Under the pieces are notes generated by a model, which saw only the letters and a list, made by a program, of their open reading frames with translations, ran no database searches and was not told where the DNA came from. 64,000 bases of DNA from Dermacentor variabilis (taxonomy: Eukaryota; Arthropoda; Arachnida; Ixodida; Ixodidae): contig NC_134574.1 of assembly GCF_050947875.1 (NCBI RefSeq), forward strand, positions 154,716,051-154,780,050, written 5' to 3'. A program made the translations under genes and the position numbers. Numbering within the stretch: the stretch's first letter is position 1; the number at the start of each line of letters is the position of its first letter. Below are positions 1 through 13,991 of this stretch, in pieces.

Positions 1-543
1 GTCTGAAGACAAATGCCGGAAAAGCTGGAAACGAAACGCATTGCAGAAGTTTTCGGAATTGTTCACATTTGAATTTACGTCGATAGCACCCACGAGCTCC
101 CATGAGCCGGTTAATGACTGCATAATTGGATCACGAAGTCGTGTGTGTGCAGTCCCTTACTTATGCCAATATGCTCCTTACGTTTAGCAGCCAAACAGAA
201 CAATTGCCATTCACGTAAACGTCCTATTGGAGATCTAGCAGCGCATACCGCCCCAAATTCCGCGCAACTAACCCTACATATACGGTTTCGAGCTAAATCC
301 GTCGCGTTGGGTCGGCTGCAAAGGCGGATAACTGCTGGCAACTACAGCATTCCTGCCCCTGCAGGTTATCTAGTGCTCGCTTCTCTGCAGCGCACGCACG
401 GACACACTACGGCGTGCTTCAGGGCTGGCGAACTCTGCAACACGCGAGTGCGAAAGAGGCAACATGGCGGACAGCGAGCGCCGAGTCGGTGCCAGCCGGA
501 CACGAGAGCAACCCGGCTGATTCGGCTGTACATATCTTCGGCT
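1..543. other. Non-coding flank beyond the IRF2BP-family 3' end
   Basis: No conserved coding sequence or recognisable repeat was seen here. It lies downstream (minus strand) of the likely polyadenylation signal of the IRF2BP-family gene. Open frames in this stretch show no family motif. Confidence 0.5.
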
Positions 544-549
544 TTTATT
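544..549 (-). promoter_or_regulatory. Candidate polyadenylation signal of the IRF2BP-family gene
   Basis: The plus strand reads TTTATT, which is AATAAA on the minus strand. It lies about 280 bp past the stop codon at 829-831. Positions 550-828 would then be 3' UTR. No other AATAAA was noticed between the stop and this point. The use of this signal is inferred. Confidence 0.5.
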
Positions 550-828
550 ATTTACAAGGCAGGCATGGGGAGGAGCAGCACACACGCGCTATTGCGGTCC
601 CGCGGTGCAATGAGGGAGCACGAGGTCGACACAGGCGGGCCGTCGACGCGGGCCCAAGAAGCAGCAGCGCGCTCAGGGGGGGTGCGGCGCAGTTCATCCC
701 TCGCACAGGCCGGGGCCGGCGAGCAGACGACAACGGCTGCCAACCGCCGTCCGGGCAGGGCGGCGGTCATTACCAACGGTCGGTGAAAAAAACAGCAACG
801 GGACTGCGTCGTCCCGCGAGGAGTAGGC

Positions 829-1535
829 CTAGGTGTCGGCTGCCGCTGCCGCTGCTGCGGCCGCGGCGCCCTTGCCGGTCAGCTTGTACTCGTCGCCCAA
901 GATGGTGGCGATCTCGCCCTGCATGAAGGCCCAGGGCACCGACGAGCCGACCAGCGGACACTTCTCGCCGCTGGGGCAGTACACCTCGCTGCCGGAGGCC
1001 GCCCCCTGGCTCTTGATGCTGTCCCGGGAGCACGGAAAGCAGAACTTGTGCTGGCCCACCGACGGGCACTGCACGAAATGTGTGTCCTCCAGCCGCTCCT
1101 GGCACAGCGTGCACTTGAGCGTCGCGGCCGCGGCGGCGGCGGCCGCCGCCGCGGACTCGGACGAGGTCGCCGCCGCCGAAGACGAGGAGGACGACGACGT
1201 GGGCGCGGAGATGGCGCCGCAGTCGGCGTCTCCCGCCACCGTCGCGGCGTGCCGCGACGACTTCTTGTGCGCCGTCGACGGCGGCGCGGCGGCGGGCGGC
1301 GACTGTCGCGGCGGGCGCACCGACGTCGAGCTGCTTGTAGCAGAGTCCGCGGGCGCCACGCCGTTTCGCGGGGACGTCGGGGGCACCGCCTCGGCGACGG
1401 TCAGCAGCGCGGCCATGGGGCCGCCCGGCGCGCCGTTCTGCTGGGCGCCGCTGTCCGGCGACTGCGCCGCGCGGCTGCTCAGCGGGGACAGCGAGCTCGC
1501 CGTCGAGCTCGGGGTGCTGCACACGCTCGGGTAAC
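829..1535 (-). CDS. IRF2BP: IRF2BP-family co-regulator, last exon (C-terminal RING-type finger)
   Basis: This exon encodes the last 234 residues of a protein related to vertebrate IRF2BP1/IRF2BP2/IRF2BPL and fly Pits, nuclear proteins that modulate transcription. The C-terminal finger is nearly identical to the family: [20 protein letters not shown], then [28 protein letters not shown], and [14 protein letters not shown]. Upstream is the conserved linker motif [20 protein letters not shown], then low-complexity Ser and Ala runs (about ten Ala just before the finger). A further Ala run follows it before the stop at 829-831. The acceptor is TTCGCAG at 1536-1542 (minus). The exon starts in phase 1 (GT TAC CCG), matching the phase-1 donor of the exon at 9820-10444. 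Very high GC content fits the Ala/Ser/Pro-rich coding. Confidence 0.93.
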
Positions 1536-1649
1536 CTGCGAACGCACACACGCACACACAACGTTTCACTAATCGCACTAATCGATTGGCACTAACTGCA
1601 CACCAAGGGTATACATACAGGCACACACTCAAGCGCGGGACGAGAATGC

Positions 1650-1873
1650 ACGGACCCGCTGTGGTTGCTCAGTGGCTGTGGTGTTGGGCTGCTGGGGTCG
1701 CGGAATCGAATCCCGGCCCCGGCAGCCGCATTTCGATGGAGGCGAAATGCGAAAACACCCATGGTACGTAGATTTAGGTGCACGTTAAAGAACCCCAGGT
1801 GGTCGAAATTTGCGAAGCACTCCACTACGGCGTGCCTCATATATCAGGAAGTGGTTTTGGCACGTAACACCCA
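1650..1873 (+). mobile_element. tRNA-derived tick SINE, full-length copy
   Basis: The copy starts with a box A-like TGGTTGCTCAGTGGCTGTGG and a box B-like AATCGAATCCCGGCC. The body follows with its typical words: CGCATTTCGATGGAGGCG, GAAATGCGAAAACACCC, TTAGGTGCACGTTAAAGAAC, GTGGTTTTGGCACGTAA. At least eight other copies in the window share this order. Ixodid tRNA-derived SINEs (for example Ruka) have been described; I cannot confirm which named family this is. It lies in the IRF2BP intron, 115 bp upstream of the last exon and antisense to the gene. Confidence 0.85.
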
Positions 1874-2849
1874 CAATTTAAAGAAAGCACGGCCTCCGAA
1901 GCACCGGTCTTCGCGTCGTTTCAAGATACCTCGCCGCATAGAATTAAGTCATCGCATGATTAATTTCGACCGCCTGGTTTAGTTTCACCTTCATTACAAT
2001 AAAAACCCCTATTAAATGGGGGCACTACATGCGGGGTGGGTAATAGGCAAGTGGATGCCCAACATAATGGTGGGTATATACGAGCGATAGAGGTATGCAG
2101 TGAAGTCGTAATACGAAGTTAAGTAGCATGCACGTTATACACGTATATTTAGTAACAACGGCGTTCTTTAGTCGAGCACCCAAGAAAACACAGTGCATGA
2201 GAGTTACGAAATGCGGGCGCCGAGGTCGACAAACGAACCCACGACCTCGTGCTCTCAATTAACAGCTCTTGGTTCAACTTTGTTCCATTTTAGAATAGAC
2301 GCGGTGCTCTTTCCCCCCCCCTTCTTTAAGGAACAACTAACGAAGATGAAATGTGGAAACAATCACTGTTATTTTGAAGTGGAAGGACCACCACTGCCCG
2401 GGTCAAGATCTCGCGCGGTATAGTTGAAATCCAACGTCCCTGTACTCCAGTACACGCCGCACAGATGGTCAGTCGCCAGTCGACCAGCGATTCGTAACCA
2501 TATGCGCTACCGATATATTATACTATAGCACAGTTTCTTGACGTCCATGCTCTTCTGTCCCCCACCCCCCAAAAAAAGCCGAGTTTAGGCAACCGGCGAA
2601 ACGCGTTGTTTGAATCAGTGTGCGGTATGTATTTATTTTGACGTTTCCAAGTTGGTGATTTCGCTCCATTTTTTTTTCTTTCTCGCGGCTAATGCAACCA
2701 CGCGAAGTATAGAAGCGCGGTTCGCTATCGGCACGCAAGTCAAGGCCGCCTTCCAGGTGACGCTAACCCCAAGCACACTTGTCTGCCGACGCGAAATGTC
2801 CAACCTACATGGCCGGTAGAGGCTGGCGCACACACACAAGCACTACGGG

Positions 2850-2935
2850 GGCTATTCCAATACTCCGCATTAATTTTAACCACCAGGGGAGCGTCTCTGC
2901 CTTTCACCTCCATCGTAATGCAGCCGCCGCAGACG
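2850..2935 (-). mobile_element. SINE fragment (diverged)
   Basis: The stretch resembles the middle of the common SINE in reverse: TTTTAACCACCAGGGGAGCG followed by CATCGTAATGCAGCCGCCG. Both tRNA head and tail are missing or unrecognisable. Confidence 0.45.
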
Positions 2936-5900
2936 AACAAGGAGGTTCGAGGGGAGCGAATGTTCCGTGTTAGCATCATTTGCTAGCTAGAAAATGTAGA
3001 AACTAGAAAACCGCTACAAATAAGGCTCAGTTACTTATTTCGAAACTTTAGTAGAATGCGTTAGTAATCCCGCTGTACCACCGTTAGACCTCTGAATATG
3101 TCATGCTGCGATCGACTGAGCACCTCAGGCCCCGATGCAACGTTTGGGTTTCGGTCCGAACCAAGACCCCCTCCCCCCCCCCCCCAAAAAAAAAAAATCG
3201 AGGCCATAACCCGAGGCCGCTTTGGATTCTCCTCGCGGTGGACGATCGAGAACCGGCCGAGTTGCCTGAAACAAGCCGAAGTCGGCCAAAGCCAAGGCTC
3301 CCATTGTCTGCGGTGAGCTGACAAACACGGCGTATCGGCGCTTTTTTTCTTATTTTTCCACCACACGGCGGCGCACCAAACGCACAAGCAAAAGGCTACA
3401 GTTGCCGCTCGGCCCCAATTCTAGAGCTCGCCTTCCGTACTCAAGAGCGGCCAACCCAAACTCACTACAAGCAGACGCATAAGCAGGTGCTTCTGTTCCC
3501 AGAGAGAACAGCGAAGAAAGAAAAATCGAGAAATTATACTTTTTAGATCAATAGACTGCAGTGTGAGTCACACCGGGACGGTGTAGGAGAACAATGCAGC
3601 GCGTAATACAGCGAACGGGTTACTAAGGGGCATGTCTGTGGCGATAAAAGATGATGCACACAAGTACACGTTCTGGTTCGCGATTGGAACAGCGTGACTA
3701 AAAACGAGGTTCTAAAGAAAGCATCGCCGCTGATGCACTTTAGCCTTATATTTCAGGGGTATTAAGAATCTATGCTCTCGAACAAATATAGAACTAAAAC
3801 TTCTATAACCAAATGTCTCACGAAAACAAGAAAAAAAACAAAAAAACAAAGAGGAACGTTTTCGCTCGTGTCATGTTGCTCTCACCAGGAGCGCGCAGCT
3901 TTCAAAGTGCGTTTGTTCACACTGGCGAGGAAACGCCCGCGAAGCACTGACGGTGACAGACTGGCACGCAGAACCATCTTATGAGGGGCGGTGACAGATG
4001 GGCGGGGAAACTGCGCCTATAGCAAATGCTCCTCCCACGTCGTCTCCGCCTGTGTGAAGCGTTTGTCGACACGGATTGTCTTCTGCTTAGCGGGCGTTAA
4101 GGCTAAATAAACCCCATGAGAGCGATTTTGTGCGCCACAGCGATGGCTTCGAGCGACGGATCGGGCCATCGCTTGAACAGATCGCTCGGTCTTGTCGCTC
4201 GATCGCTCGGTTCTGCAAATCCAGAATTTGTCGCTCGCCGCCCGGAAGTGCTATGAGCGACTAGCCAATAGCGCGAAGCCGGAACTGGCTGTACATCGCT
4301 CAAGTACTGCCGATTGCCGCACGGAACGAGCGAACGATCGAATTTTGATACGTGCAAGGGTAACCTGCTCCAAGACCTTCAGAAATATTTTGTGCTGCTT
4401 TTTAGAATGAAACACATCAAAACTTGAATTAATAAAGCACGCGTCACGCCAATTACGACGCATATTTTGCTGCCCTCATACCGGCAACACTAAGGAGACA
4501 CGTCGCCGTCGCTCGAAGTCGTCGCTTGCACGGGGTACGACTTGCAGGCGACGAGTGAACGCGACAGCCATCTCCGTCGCGTCGCTGTCGCGCGCAAGAT
4601 CGCTTGCATGGGGTTTATACTTTACGGTTCGCACCCAGGGGTGCCTCGATACGTGTGCCTCGAGGGCACCCTAATTTGCCCCCCCCCCCCAAGGGCGTCG
4701 CATCGACAACGACTGGTTGGGACCAGAGGGCACTGATCAACGTTATACGCCAAGTGCTTCCATCGCCCAGGCGTTCCAAGGAGGCCGCCCGGCCCACAGC
4801 AGCAAAAAAAACGCGGTCCCACCCGCAACTTGTCGCACGAGCGTTCCGTAGCATACCTTCGTGTTCACAGACTGCGTGTTGGCGAGAGTCTGAAGCGATT
4901 AATTGGGGACACACTGCTGCTCACCATCAAGTCGTCGTCATATATCTACATCTGGCACGAGGAGCTTCGCATTTCCGGCGGATCGTTTAGCACAATAAAA
5001 AAAAAAATGATCCTAAAATAGCACGCCGTCATTGTTCAACCACATCCGGTTACACAGAGGGAAGGTCTCGGAAAAGTAGAACGTAGAGCGGTTTGACGGG
5101 AGCAAAAGCGAAGCTGGTGAGTGGTAGCAAGGCTTTGTTTAATATACACGCAGACAACTTTCTGCGGTAATGAAAAAGAATGCTGAGGAGGCGCACAACC
5201 GAGAGCGCTTCTGAATATAGTCCCACATTCTCGACCGCGTTAGGTCAAGCTGCGGAAAAGAAAATGCAAACAGTTTGTTTACAAGAGCAAAATCAGACGA
5301 AATACACGCAACTAAGCGTTAAATTTTACTTTTTCTTCCGCGTATGGACAAATGCGAAACCGTCGATTCAGCAGCATCTGTTCCAAGAAACCGAAAGCAC
5401 TGTTACGGTGGCTAGCGCTGTCAAACGCTGCCGGACTACTTGGCGCAGCAACACACGTGCAGTGGCTCCGCCCCCGTAGCTTTCCCTTCCCACAGGAAGT
5501 CGACCGTGAACGTAGTCTGCGGTCGCGAGTATTTTCGGCTGGAAAACCCTGTTCTCATGCATGCGCGGAATATATTTCTTAAAGTGGTCTATTTACACAG
5601 TCTGTGAACAGAGAAGAAGAAAAAGAAAAGACCTCCGGTGGCATTAGTTTGACGACGACTTCTAACACAGCAAGGTGCCTTGACCGGGATTGTCTGCCAA
5701 ATCGATTCCCGAGTGCAACCATGTAAACGATAGGCGTCGCGTGATGAGAACTACAAAGAGTATCGGCCGACCGCTAATCCATGACCTCGAGTTGCACATA
5801 AACATTTTTTTTTTTTTTGAGCGAAGGAATTTGTCAGGTCGGGCAGCGAAAGTGAGCTAAACTTGCATAGCATGATACTACCGAAGTCCCGGCACATAAA

Positions 5901-6688
5901 AAAAATATAAGCGTGGCGCTCGAACATACGGATCGTACGCATGACGACGATTGAAGGTCAGCGACGGCGTAGGCGACAGTGAGATGACCTTGACAGCATG
6001 ACGACGAGGGTATAGGGCCACGAAGGCGTGATACAACCATGTGACGACGATGCAACGAAGGCGATACCATGACTACGACAGCATGGTTTACGACGGTACG
6101 ACCACGAAGGTATGCTGACGATTGCATAATCATGGCGGCGCGATGACAGCGGCGGAATGATGAATAAATGACAACGCAACAACGACAGAGTGAATACGGC
6201 AGAGCTATGATGACGACACGACAACGAAGGCACGATCACAATGGAATGTCGTCGACGAAATGACAACGACGGGGTGTTAGTATTGGAACTCACGTCCGCG
6301 CTTACAATGAGCTAGATTTCGCCAAGGAACAGCAACAGATTACGTACTTACATCACCTGCCGCCACCAGTAAGCCTTGTACCGCTGAATCATGCAAGAAA
6401 GCAGCCGGCACTTGCAAAGTGGGGACCAGCCAACAAGCACCCGCCTACACTTTACCTTGTCGTTCTGCAACAAAAGTGTAAGGGTGAGTCGACGAGAACG
6501 GCCGCATCGAAGCAATATGACGACGGGGCAGTAAGCAAACGATGAGCTTTTTTGACCTTTCACGTCAACGACTCGCTTTATCACTAGCGGAACCTGCAGC
6601 ACGCAATGATGAGCTTGAGTCCCAATACCTGAACGGACGATTTGCAAGTTCCACGTCTATCAGCCTGCGTTTCTGAGCCGCTCTCCAC

Positions 6689-6724
6689 CATGGCCTCCGA
6701 GATCTGGCGTGCTCGGAGGCCATG
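6689..6724. repeat. Perfect 13-bp inverted repeat with GCCTCCGAG core
   Basis: CATGGCCTCCGAG (6689-6701) and its exact reverse complement (6712-6724) flank a 10-nt spacer. The GCCTCCGAGAT core recurs in a second perfect hairpin at 27859-27900 and in single form near 36460 and 37071. This suggests a dispersed repeat. Confidence 0.8.
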
Positions 6725-7109
6725 CTGTCCGCGAAAGACCCGTCACAACACACGGCAATACAGCTGCGAATCGCGTTAGATTTCGCGCATGCTTGTCGCC
6801 GACGGATGAAGCAAAATGCCGCACTTATGGCAAACAGAAACAAAAGTAAATCTTGCGAATCAGTCGAGAAGTCTGGCAATCAAACAGCCCCGGCCTACCC
6901 GCTCATAGAGTTTCATACAATAATTACTAGAGAGAACTCGGGCACCAGTGTCTACGGGAGCCGCAACTGTAGCGGTTGACCCAGCATAGGAATTATGGGA
7001 AGTACATGGATTTGTCTGAACTTCGTTCTGGCTTCAAAACGGCTTCGTGACTTTGTAAACTCGTCATTTTCAACAAAGCACGGGTTCATAAGTACACATT
7101 ATTAAAATT

Positions 7110-7190
7110 GCCCGACGGCAGGATTTGAGCACAGGACCTCTAGAACAGGCGCCCGATATCGCAACCATTACGCCACGGACGCATGCATCG
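7110..7190 (-). mobile_element. tRNA-derived SINE head
   Basis: On the minus strand GTGGCGTAATGGTTGCGAT resembles box A, and TCCTGTGCTCAAATCCTGCC resembles box B, about 40 nt apart, as in a tRNA or tRNA-derived SINE. No acceptor stem pairing was evident, so it is read as a retroposed tRNA-like sequence rather than a functional tRNA gene. Confidence 0.55.
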
Positions 7191-9819
7191 ACAAGCGACG
7201 CCCTTATGAATTTATCGCGGGCAAGCTAATGCCTTCAGGCGAGTGGCGCGTTTCGATTTGGCTACCTCGACAAGCTGCACCGTAGCAATCAGTAGCAAAT
7301 GTGCGTTTTCGCAGCGTCTTCTGCACTTAGAGTAGTATAGATTGCTCTGAAATGTACGACAATGAAGGCATTATCAAGCGCCATGAACAAATCCACAAGA
7401 ACGTCTGAATCCACAAGCACGAAGGTCACGCAAATTCGTGTGCTTCCCATCATTCCCATGGCAGCTCAACGATTGCAGCGCCAGAGTTCCCTCCGGTATA
7501 CTGTAAGAAACTCTGCTGCCGCAAAACCTGCTTACCAAATAGCATACTCGCAGACGTATTAAACTAACGGCGAATTCAGCAAATCGCACCGGTGCGCCCC
7601 AACGCGCCGTTTCATCCAATCATCGTCGCCCCAGTGCACAAACCTCTGTGCAAAACTTGCGCGGAGATCAGCCAGCGGTTTAGCAGACCCCCCCCCTGGT
7701 CAACATAGCAGAGCTCATCTAGTGAAGGCAACTGAACGTACCGCGCGTACGTTCTTTGGCTGGTCGTTGCAATGCCCAACAACACCGCTGCACGCTGGCA
7801 CAATGCAATAATTACTAGTACGTTGCCATCGCGCGGCCTCAGAGAGTACGCCCACCACAGCGCCAGTCTCGGAGGCCACACATTTTCCCGTGCTCGCGCT
7901 TGCTGGACGCCGCGCTGCTCCGTGTTTGGTTCAGCAATGCAGTGCTGCCGCGACTCCTTCCGCTTTCCGTGTACAACTCGGCGAGAGGTGCGACGTGAAG
8001 CTCTTTGAGTAAACGCAGTGCGTAAATAAACCACATTTCTAGCGAAAGGCAAATTTGCGCCGTAATAAGCATGTGCCAACTACTCCAGCAACAAGTAGCG
8101 ACAAGAAATGTACGTTACATATACGCATACGTTGTAATAATCAATGGAAGGATATCTAAAGAAAAACGAAGCAGTAGTTCGAGATATTCATGCGAGACTG
8201 TGTAGATATTCGAGATGTGTATTTTCATACATTTAGGTAAAAAAGGTGCGCGCTTATTTTCACTCTGCAAAAGAAGAACCACTCAGTACATGCTGCGGCA
8301 TACAAGTATTTTTTTCTTTTACTTTTTTTTTTCTCAGCAACCTTGGCTTGAAAGCGCCAACATCGACGATCGTGCACCGCAGATTTCACAAGTGCACGTC
8401 ACCGATGGCGTTCGAGGTAGCGCAGTCCAGCTATATCTGCTAGAGTTAATGTATGTGCTACCTGTGGTAGCACATACAGTAACTGTAATCTCTGCTAGCG
8501 TCCCTGAGACATCGAGCGCTTCGTTTTCGCCACAAGATACTGCGAGACGTGCCCCTCGCGATACAGTTCGCAAACGGTTCTGCGCGCAGACGGTCTAGGC
8601 GTGCTTTTTTTTTTTTTTTTCGTTAATGCCAGTCAAGAAACAAGCTACACCTTCATTGTCAAGCTATTCACGCGCACGGCGCCAAGAGACGCGTACACGA
8701 GGCAGGAAACGGCAGCAGCGAACGAGGAATGTCCATTCGGAATAGCAATTTCGGCGGCAAAAACTTGCGGCGACAAAAGCGAAGCGGTCGAGCTGCGGCG
8801 GCGGCACGGGGCAACCGGCTGCCGTCCTTGCACAACACCGGAATCTTTATTCATTTATACATATATTTTTTCCCCGCTCGAGAGATTGAGAGGAGATGCC
8901 ACAAGGCAGCCAGGCCGTTCAGCCGAGCGCAACCGCTGCTGGCGTGACGGCGCGGATGCGCGTTCGACGTCACCCTCGAGGCCTGCCCTGACTGCAGAAC
9001 GCAGGGAAGGAGGGCGGCGTTCACTCAATCGACGCCCAACGGACGAGAGAAGCAAAGAAAACGAGAGGGGGCGAGTCGAGCCGGCGTGATGTCGAGCGCG
9101 AGCAGTGACGTAAGCGCGGCGGAAAACAAAGACGAAAAGAGACAACGCGGTCGGTAACTTGCCGTCGGCGCGCTCCTCTCCCAAACCGGCGCTCTCTCGC
9201 ACCACTCGTAAGGCAGGCCAAGCAAGCAATGATCGCTTATGTTTATCTCCCGCCGCGTCGACGTTATTTTGCGTCGCCCGACCAAGCACTGTGTAGCTAG
9301 CGTGATCTTATCTAGTGCTCTCGCCGGCAACGGGCGAGCTGGATAATCGCGCCGTATCGGTGCAAAAATAAACCCCCGTGCCGGAGACCCATCACGGGCC
9401 TATCGTACACACGGCAAACAAGCTCCTCCCTGCGGCGCTGGTTCCTCAAACGGACAGCAGACGACAGCCGAGAGCGCGCAAGACTCGGGGCACGTCACAT
9501 TCGCCCTGTCCTCGGGTACCCTGCCATCGCACGCTCCTACGGTCGCTGCGTGCCCGATCGATACGGGCACCACCCTTCGTTGCGGCCAGCTGCCGTCTCC
9601 CCCTACGCGTCTCCGGCGGCTTGGGACCGGTCCCCGCCGCTCGCGCGCTACGCCGGAACGGCTACGTCACCAGCGCGCTGTCGCCCATGACGTAAGCGAG
9701 CCCGGCGATCCGCCACCTAGGACTTCGTAGGCCCGAGGGTGGGGGGGAAGGGGGCGGAAAAGAAATGCACGCGCCGCTCTAGGGGAGAGCGATGGCGCCA
9801 GCGCTTTTCAAACACTCAC

Positions 9820-10444
9820 CTGGCGCATTCTTGAGCGACGTAGCCGTGTCGAAGGAGTACACTCGTCCGACCATTTCTTTCTTGTAGCGCACGTCGAAGG
9901 GCACCCCCATGACGGCGGTGGGCAGCGACTCGCCGCGCGTGAGCGGGGGACGCGGTGGCACCGCTTCGTCGAGCGCTTGCAGCGCGGCGGCGCGCTTGGA
10001 CGGTTCAAGAGGCTCGTCGTCGTCCCGTTCGCGCTTACACGGCACGCCGGAAGCCTGGGCAGCCCGGGGGTCGGCGCGCATTCGTTGGCTGTATTCGAGC
10101 ATGGCGTTGCGTCGCTCGAAGCGGTCCATCACGGGTGCCATGGGCGCCGGCGCGCCCGGCGCTGCAGCGCGGTGCTGCTGCGGCGGCGGCACCACTTCGG
10201 GCGGCGCTCCGTTCAGTCCTTTGTAGAGGGGCCGCGCTACGGCCTCGGGAAATCCGTGTGCCCGCTTCATCTGGCGCGCAGTCTCCAGTACGACCTCGAT
10301 CCGGTCAGCGCCTTCGTAGTTGACGCAGCCGCGGCACACGGGCTCGGAGAAATCGTGCAGCATGGCCCACGGCATGCGAGGCAGGTCGCACAGGTAGCAG
10401 TGCTGGCGGTGACCCCGAGACATGAGCGCCGACATCTTGACCAT
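9820..10444 (-). CDS. IRF2BP: IRF2BP-family co-regulator, first coding exon (N-terminal C4 zinc finger)
   Basis: It encodes about 208 residues. Residues ~12-60 hold the diagnostic N-terminal finger: [13 protein letters not shown], then [15 protein letters not shown] and [11 protein letters not shown], all nearly invariant in IRF2BP proteins. A Pro/Ala-rich linker follows, then a basic-acidic patch KRERDDDEP (possible nuclear localisation signal). The exon ends with [19 protein letters not shown], matching the vertebrate VRFKK...GRVFAFD segment. The ATG at 10442-10444 ([11 protein letters not shown]) was chosen because family proteins begin just before the finger. The ATG at 10433-10435 has the better Kozak context and is equally possible. 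The frame stays open upstream to 10651 but that part has no family similarity. Donor GTGAGTG, phase 1. Spliced to 829-1535 the protein is about 443 aa, shorter than vertebrate members because the central block is not seen. Confidence 0.93.
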
Positions 10445-11350
10445 GGGCTTGTCCACGTTTCTCGGGGGCACGGCAGACGACCAGTGGTCGCCCCCAAACA
10501 CAGCCTCTGTTAAACAGCGGTCAAGCGGCGGCGGACGCCTCGAGCAGCAAAACAAACCGGCGCAGCAAAATGGTGCCCGCTCGCAAAGCTTGAGGGGCGC
10601 GCTCTGCGCATGCGCTGACCCGGTCGCGAGCACAACGAGGAAAGGCGGCACGCACGCTGACTGCCGCTCACGTCATCGCTTCAGCTGAGACGACGTCACC
10701 CGCGTACCAACCGGCGCATCGTCGGGCGGCGCCTGCCAAGCGCTCGCCAACGTGGACTCTCCCTTCCCGCTATCCACGTGCCTGACCTAGGCCGCGGGCT
10801 GCGCGCATTCCGGCATCTCGAGGGGACGTCGGCCGTCTCCGTGCGGCGGCGTGCAGCCCGATATAGCTAGCGTCTGCCATGTCCGAAATCGTGCGCCCTC
10901 GTGCGCGCTGCTTTTCGCTTTATCGTTATCGTTAGGAAGAGTGGACGCGAGTGTTGTCGCGCTCCACTAGCAAACGGCCGCTCTGTTGTGCCGAGACAAC
11001 CAGCACTTGCACAGCACTGGGTAGCCGTCGCGCGCTGGTGCTTCTTCCTGTTCCCTAAGGTCGCTGCTTATGCGCTTGCTTTGTTTTGCTTTGTGCGCAA
11101 TGTGCCGCTGTTCTAGCCGGGCACCTTGCCAAGCCCTGACGTACGCCGTGTGCTTCCGCGGGCGTATCCCGCTCGTAGGAGCGAAGGCGGCCGCTTTTAG
11201 TTTACGTCCTTTTCGAAACTCTTTCCCGTTCGTGGCCTTTGATCCCGACTCGTACGACTCGGCGCAGCAGCAGTCGCTCGTGTGGGCGCGCTGCAGCGGC
11301 GGCGGCGCTCGGGTACCTCGGCTCAGCGCAACTGCTAGTTGATGCGCGCT
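10445..11350 (-). promoter_or_regulatory. CpG-rich 5' region of the IRF2BP-family gene
   Basis: The sequence upstream of the first coding exon is GC- and CpG-rich, holding an E-box CACGTG near 10775 and CRE-like GACGTCAC near 10692. The 5' UTR and core promoter probably lie here, but no TATA box or start site can be fixed from sequence alone. Confidence 0.4.
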
Positions 11351-13420
<2,070 letters not shown>

Positions 13421-13619
13421 GGCGGGAAGGAAAAATAGCCCACGTCACACACAAAAAAAAGAAGGAGAAAAAGCAAACGCAGTTGAAGCTGCGAGTCACC
13501 AGATACCCCAGAATGAGGAAAACAAAAACAGCCGTGTGGCCGTCTTCTCGAAGTCCTGTTGTCTGCGCTGTTTGTTCAGAATGTGGATAACGTTCAACCA
13601 GCTAGCCAAAATCAGTGCC

Positions 13620-13875
13620 CTCGTTCTGTCGATAGCGTTGCGATAGTTTGCTATCGAGCGTGCAACCGATAGTCTTTCAATTCTTGTCTAGTAATATTAC
13701 TAGAAGTTTCGCGATAACTGACCATATATGTAACACTAAGTTGAGAACAAGGGAATGCCACCAAGTGTATGTTTTGCAGTGTTTTCTTTTTCCGTCGAGT
13801 GATTCGCGTGATCTTAAATAGCTGATAGCGCGTTATCGATAGTGGCTGAACTATCGATAGCCCTCTCGATAGTTT
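13620..13875. repeat. Cluster of CGATAG / CTATCG words
   Basis: At least eight occurrences of CGATAG, CTATCG or close variants fall within 250 bp, including two TATCGATA-type palindromes near 13838 and 13853. They are not in tandem register. The element may be a diverged repeat rich in this word. Confidence 0.6.
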
Positions 13876-13945
13876 GGCATCAGTACTACGCCGTTGGTGC
13901 CTCTCGAAAATGGGTAGCTGGCCTACGCTACCACGCTGCCGTCGC

Positions 13946-13991
13946 TACGTCACACCCTACGTTACACCCAACGTCACACCCTACGTCACAC
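13946..13991 (+). repeat. Short tandem repeat of ~12 bp (ACACCCTACGTC)
   Basis: About four imperfect tandem units of CACCCTACGT(C/T)A lie here. Each carries a TACGTCAC-like half CRE. No gene context was identified. Confidence 0.6.

Larger units (their letters stand above)
1536..9819 (-). other. Large intron of the IRF2BP-family gene
   Basis: This 8.3 kb intron joins a GTGAGT donor (9814-9819) to a CAG acceptor (1536-1538), phase 1 on both sides. It contains SINE pieces, a 13-bp hairpin and a CpG-rich stretch around 8680-9760. I looked for the central family block (in vertebrates the region after VFAFD containing IEYPTGSGNV) and saw no exon encoding it. The rest of the intron shows nothing I can name. 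Confidence 0.7.

Noticed and set aside
145..786. 213-codon plus-strand open frame
   Set aside because: It is high in Arg/Ala with no motif and lies opposite the IRF2BP 3' UTR.
833..1572. Plus-strand open frames opposite the IRF2BP last exon
   Set aside because: They are GC-rich antisense shadows of a clearly conserved coding exon.
7612..8079. 155-codon minus-strand open frame
   Set aside because: It has no recognisable motif and no splice support; it lies in the IRF2BP intron.
8680..9760. Separate gene in the CpG-rich part of the IRF2BP intron
   Set aside because: Open frames on both strands lack any family similarity; it may only be a CpG island.
9909..10513. Plus-strand open frames opposite the IRF2BP first exon
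   Set aside because: They are antisense shadows. The minus-strand frame carries the conserved finger.
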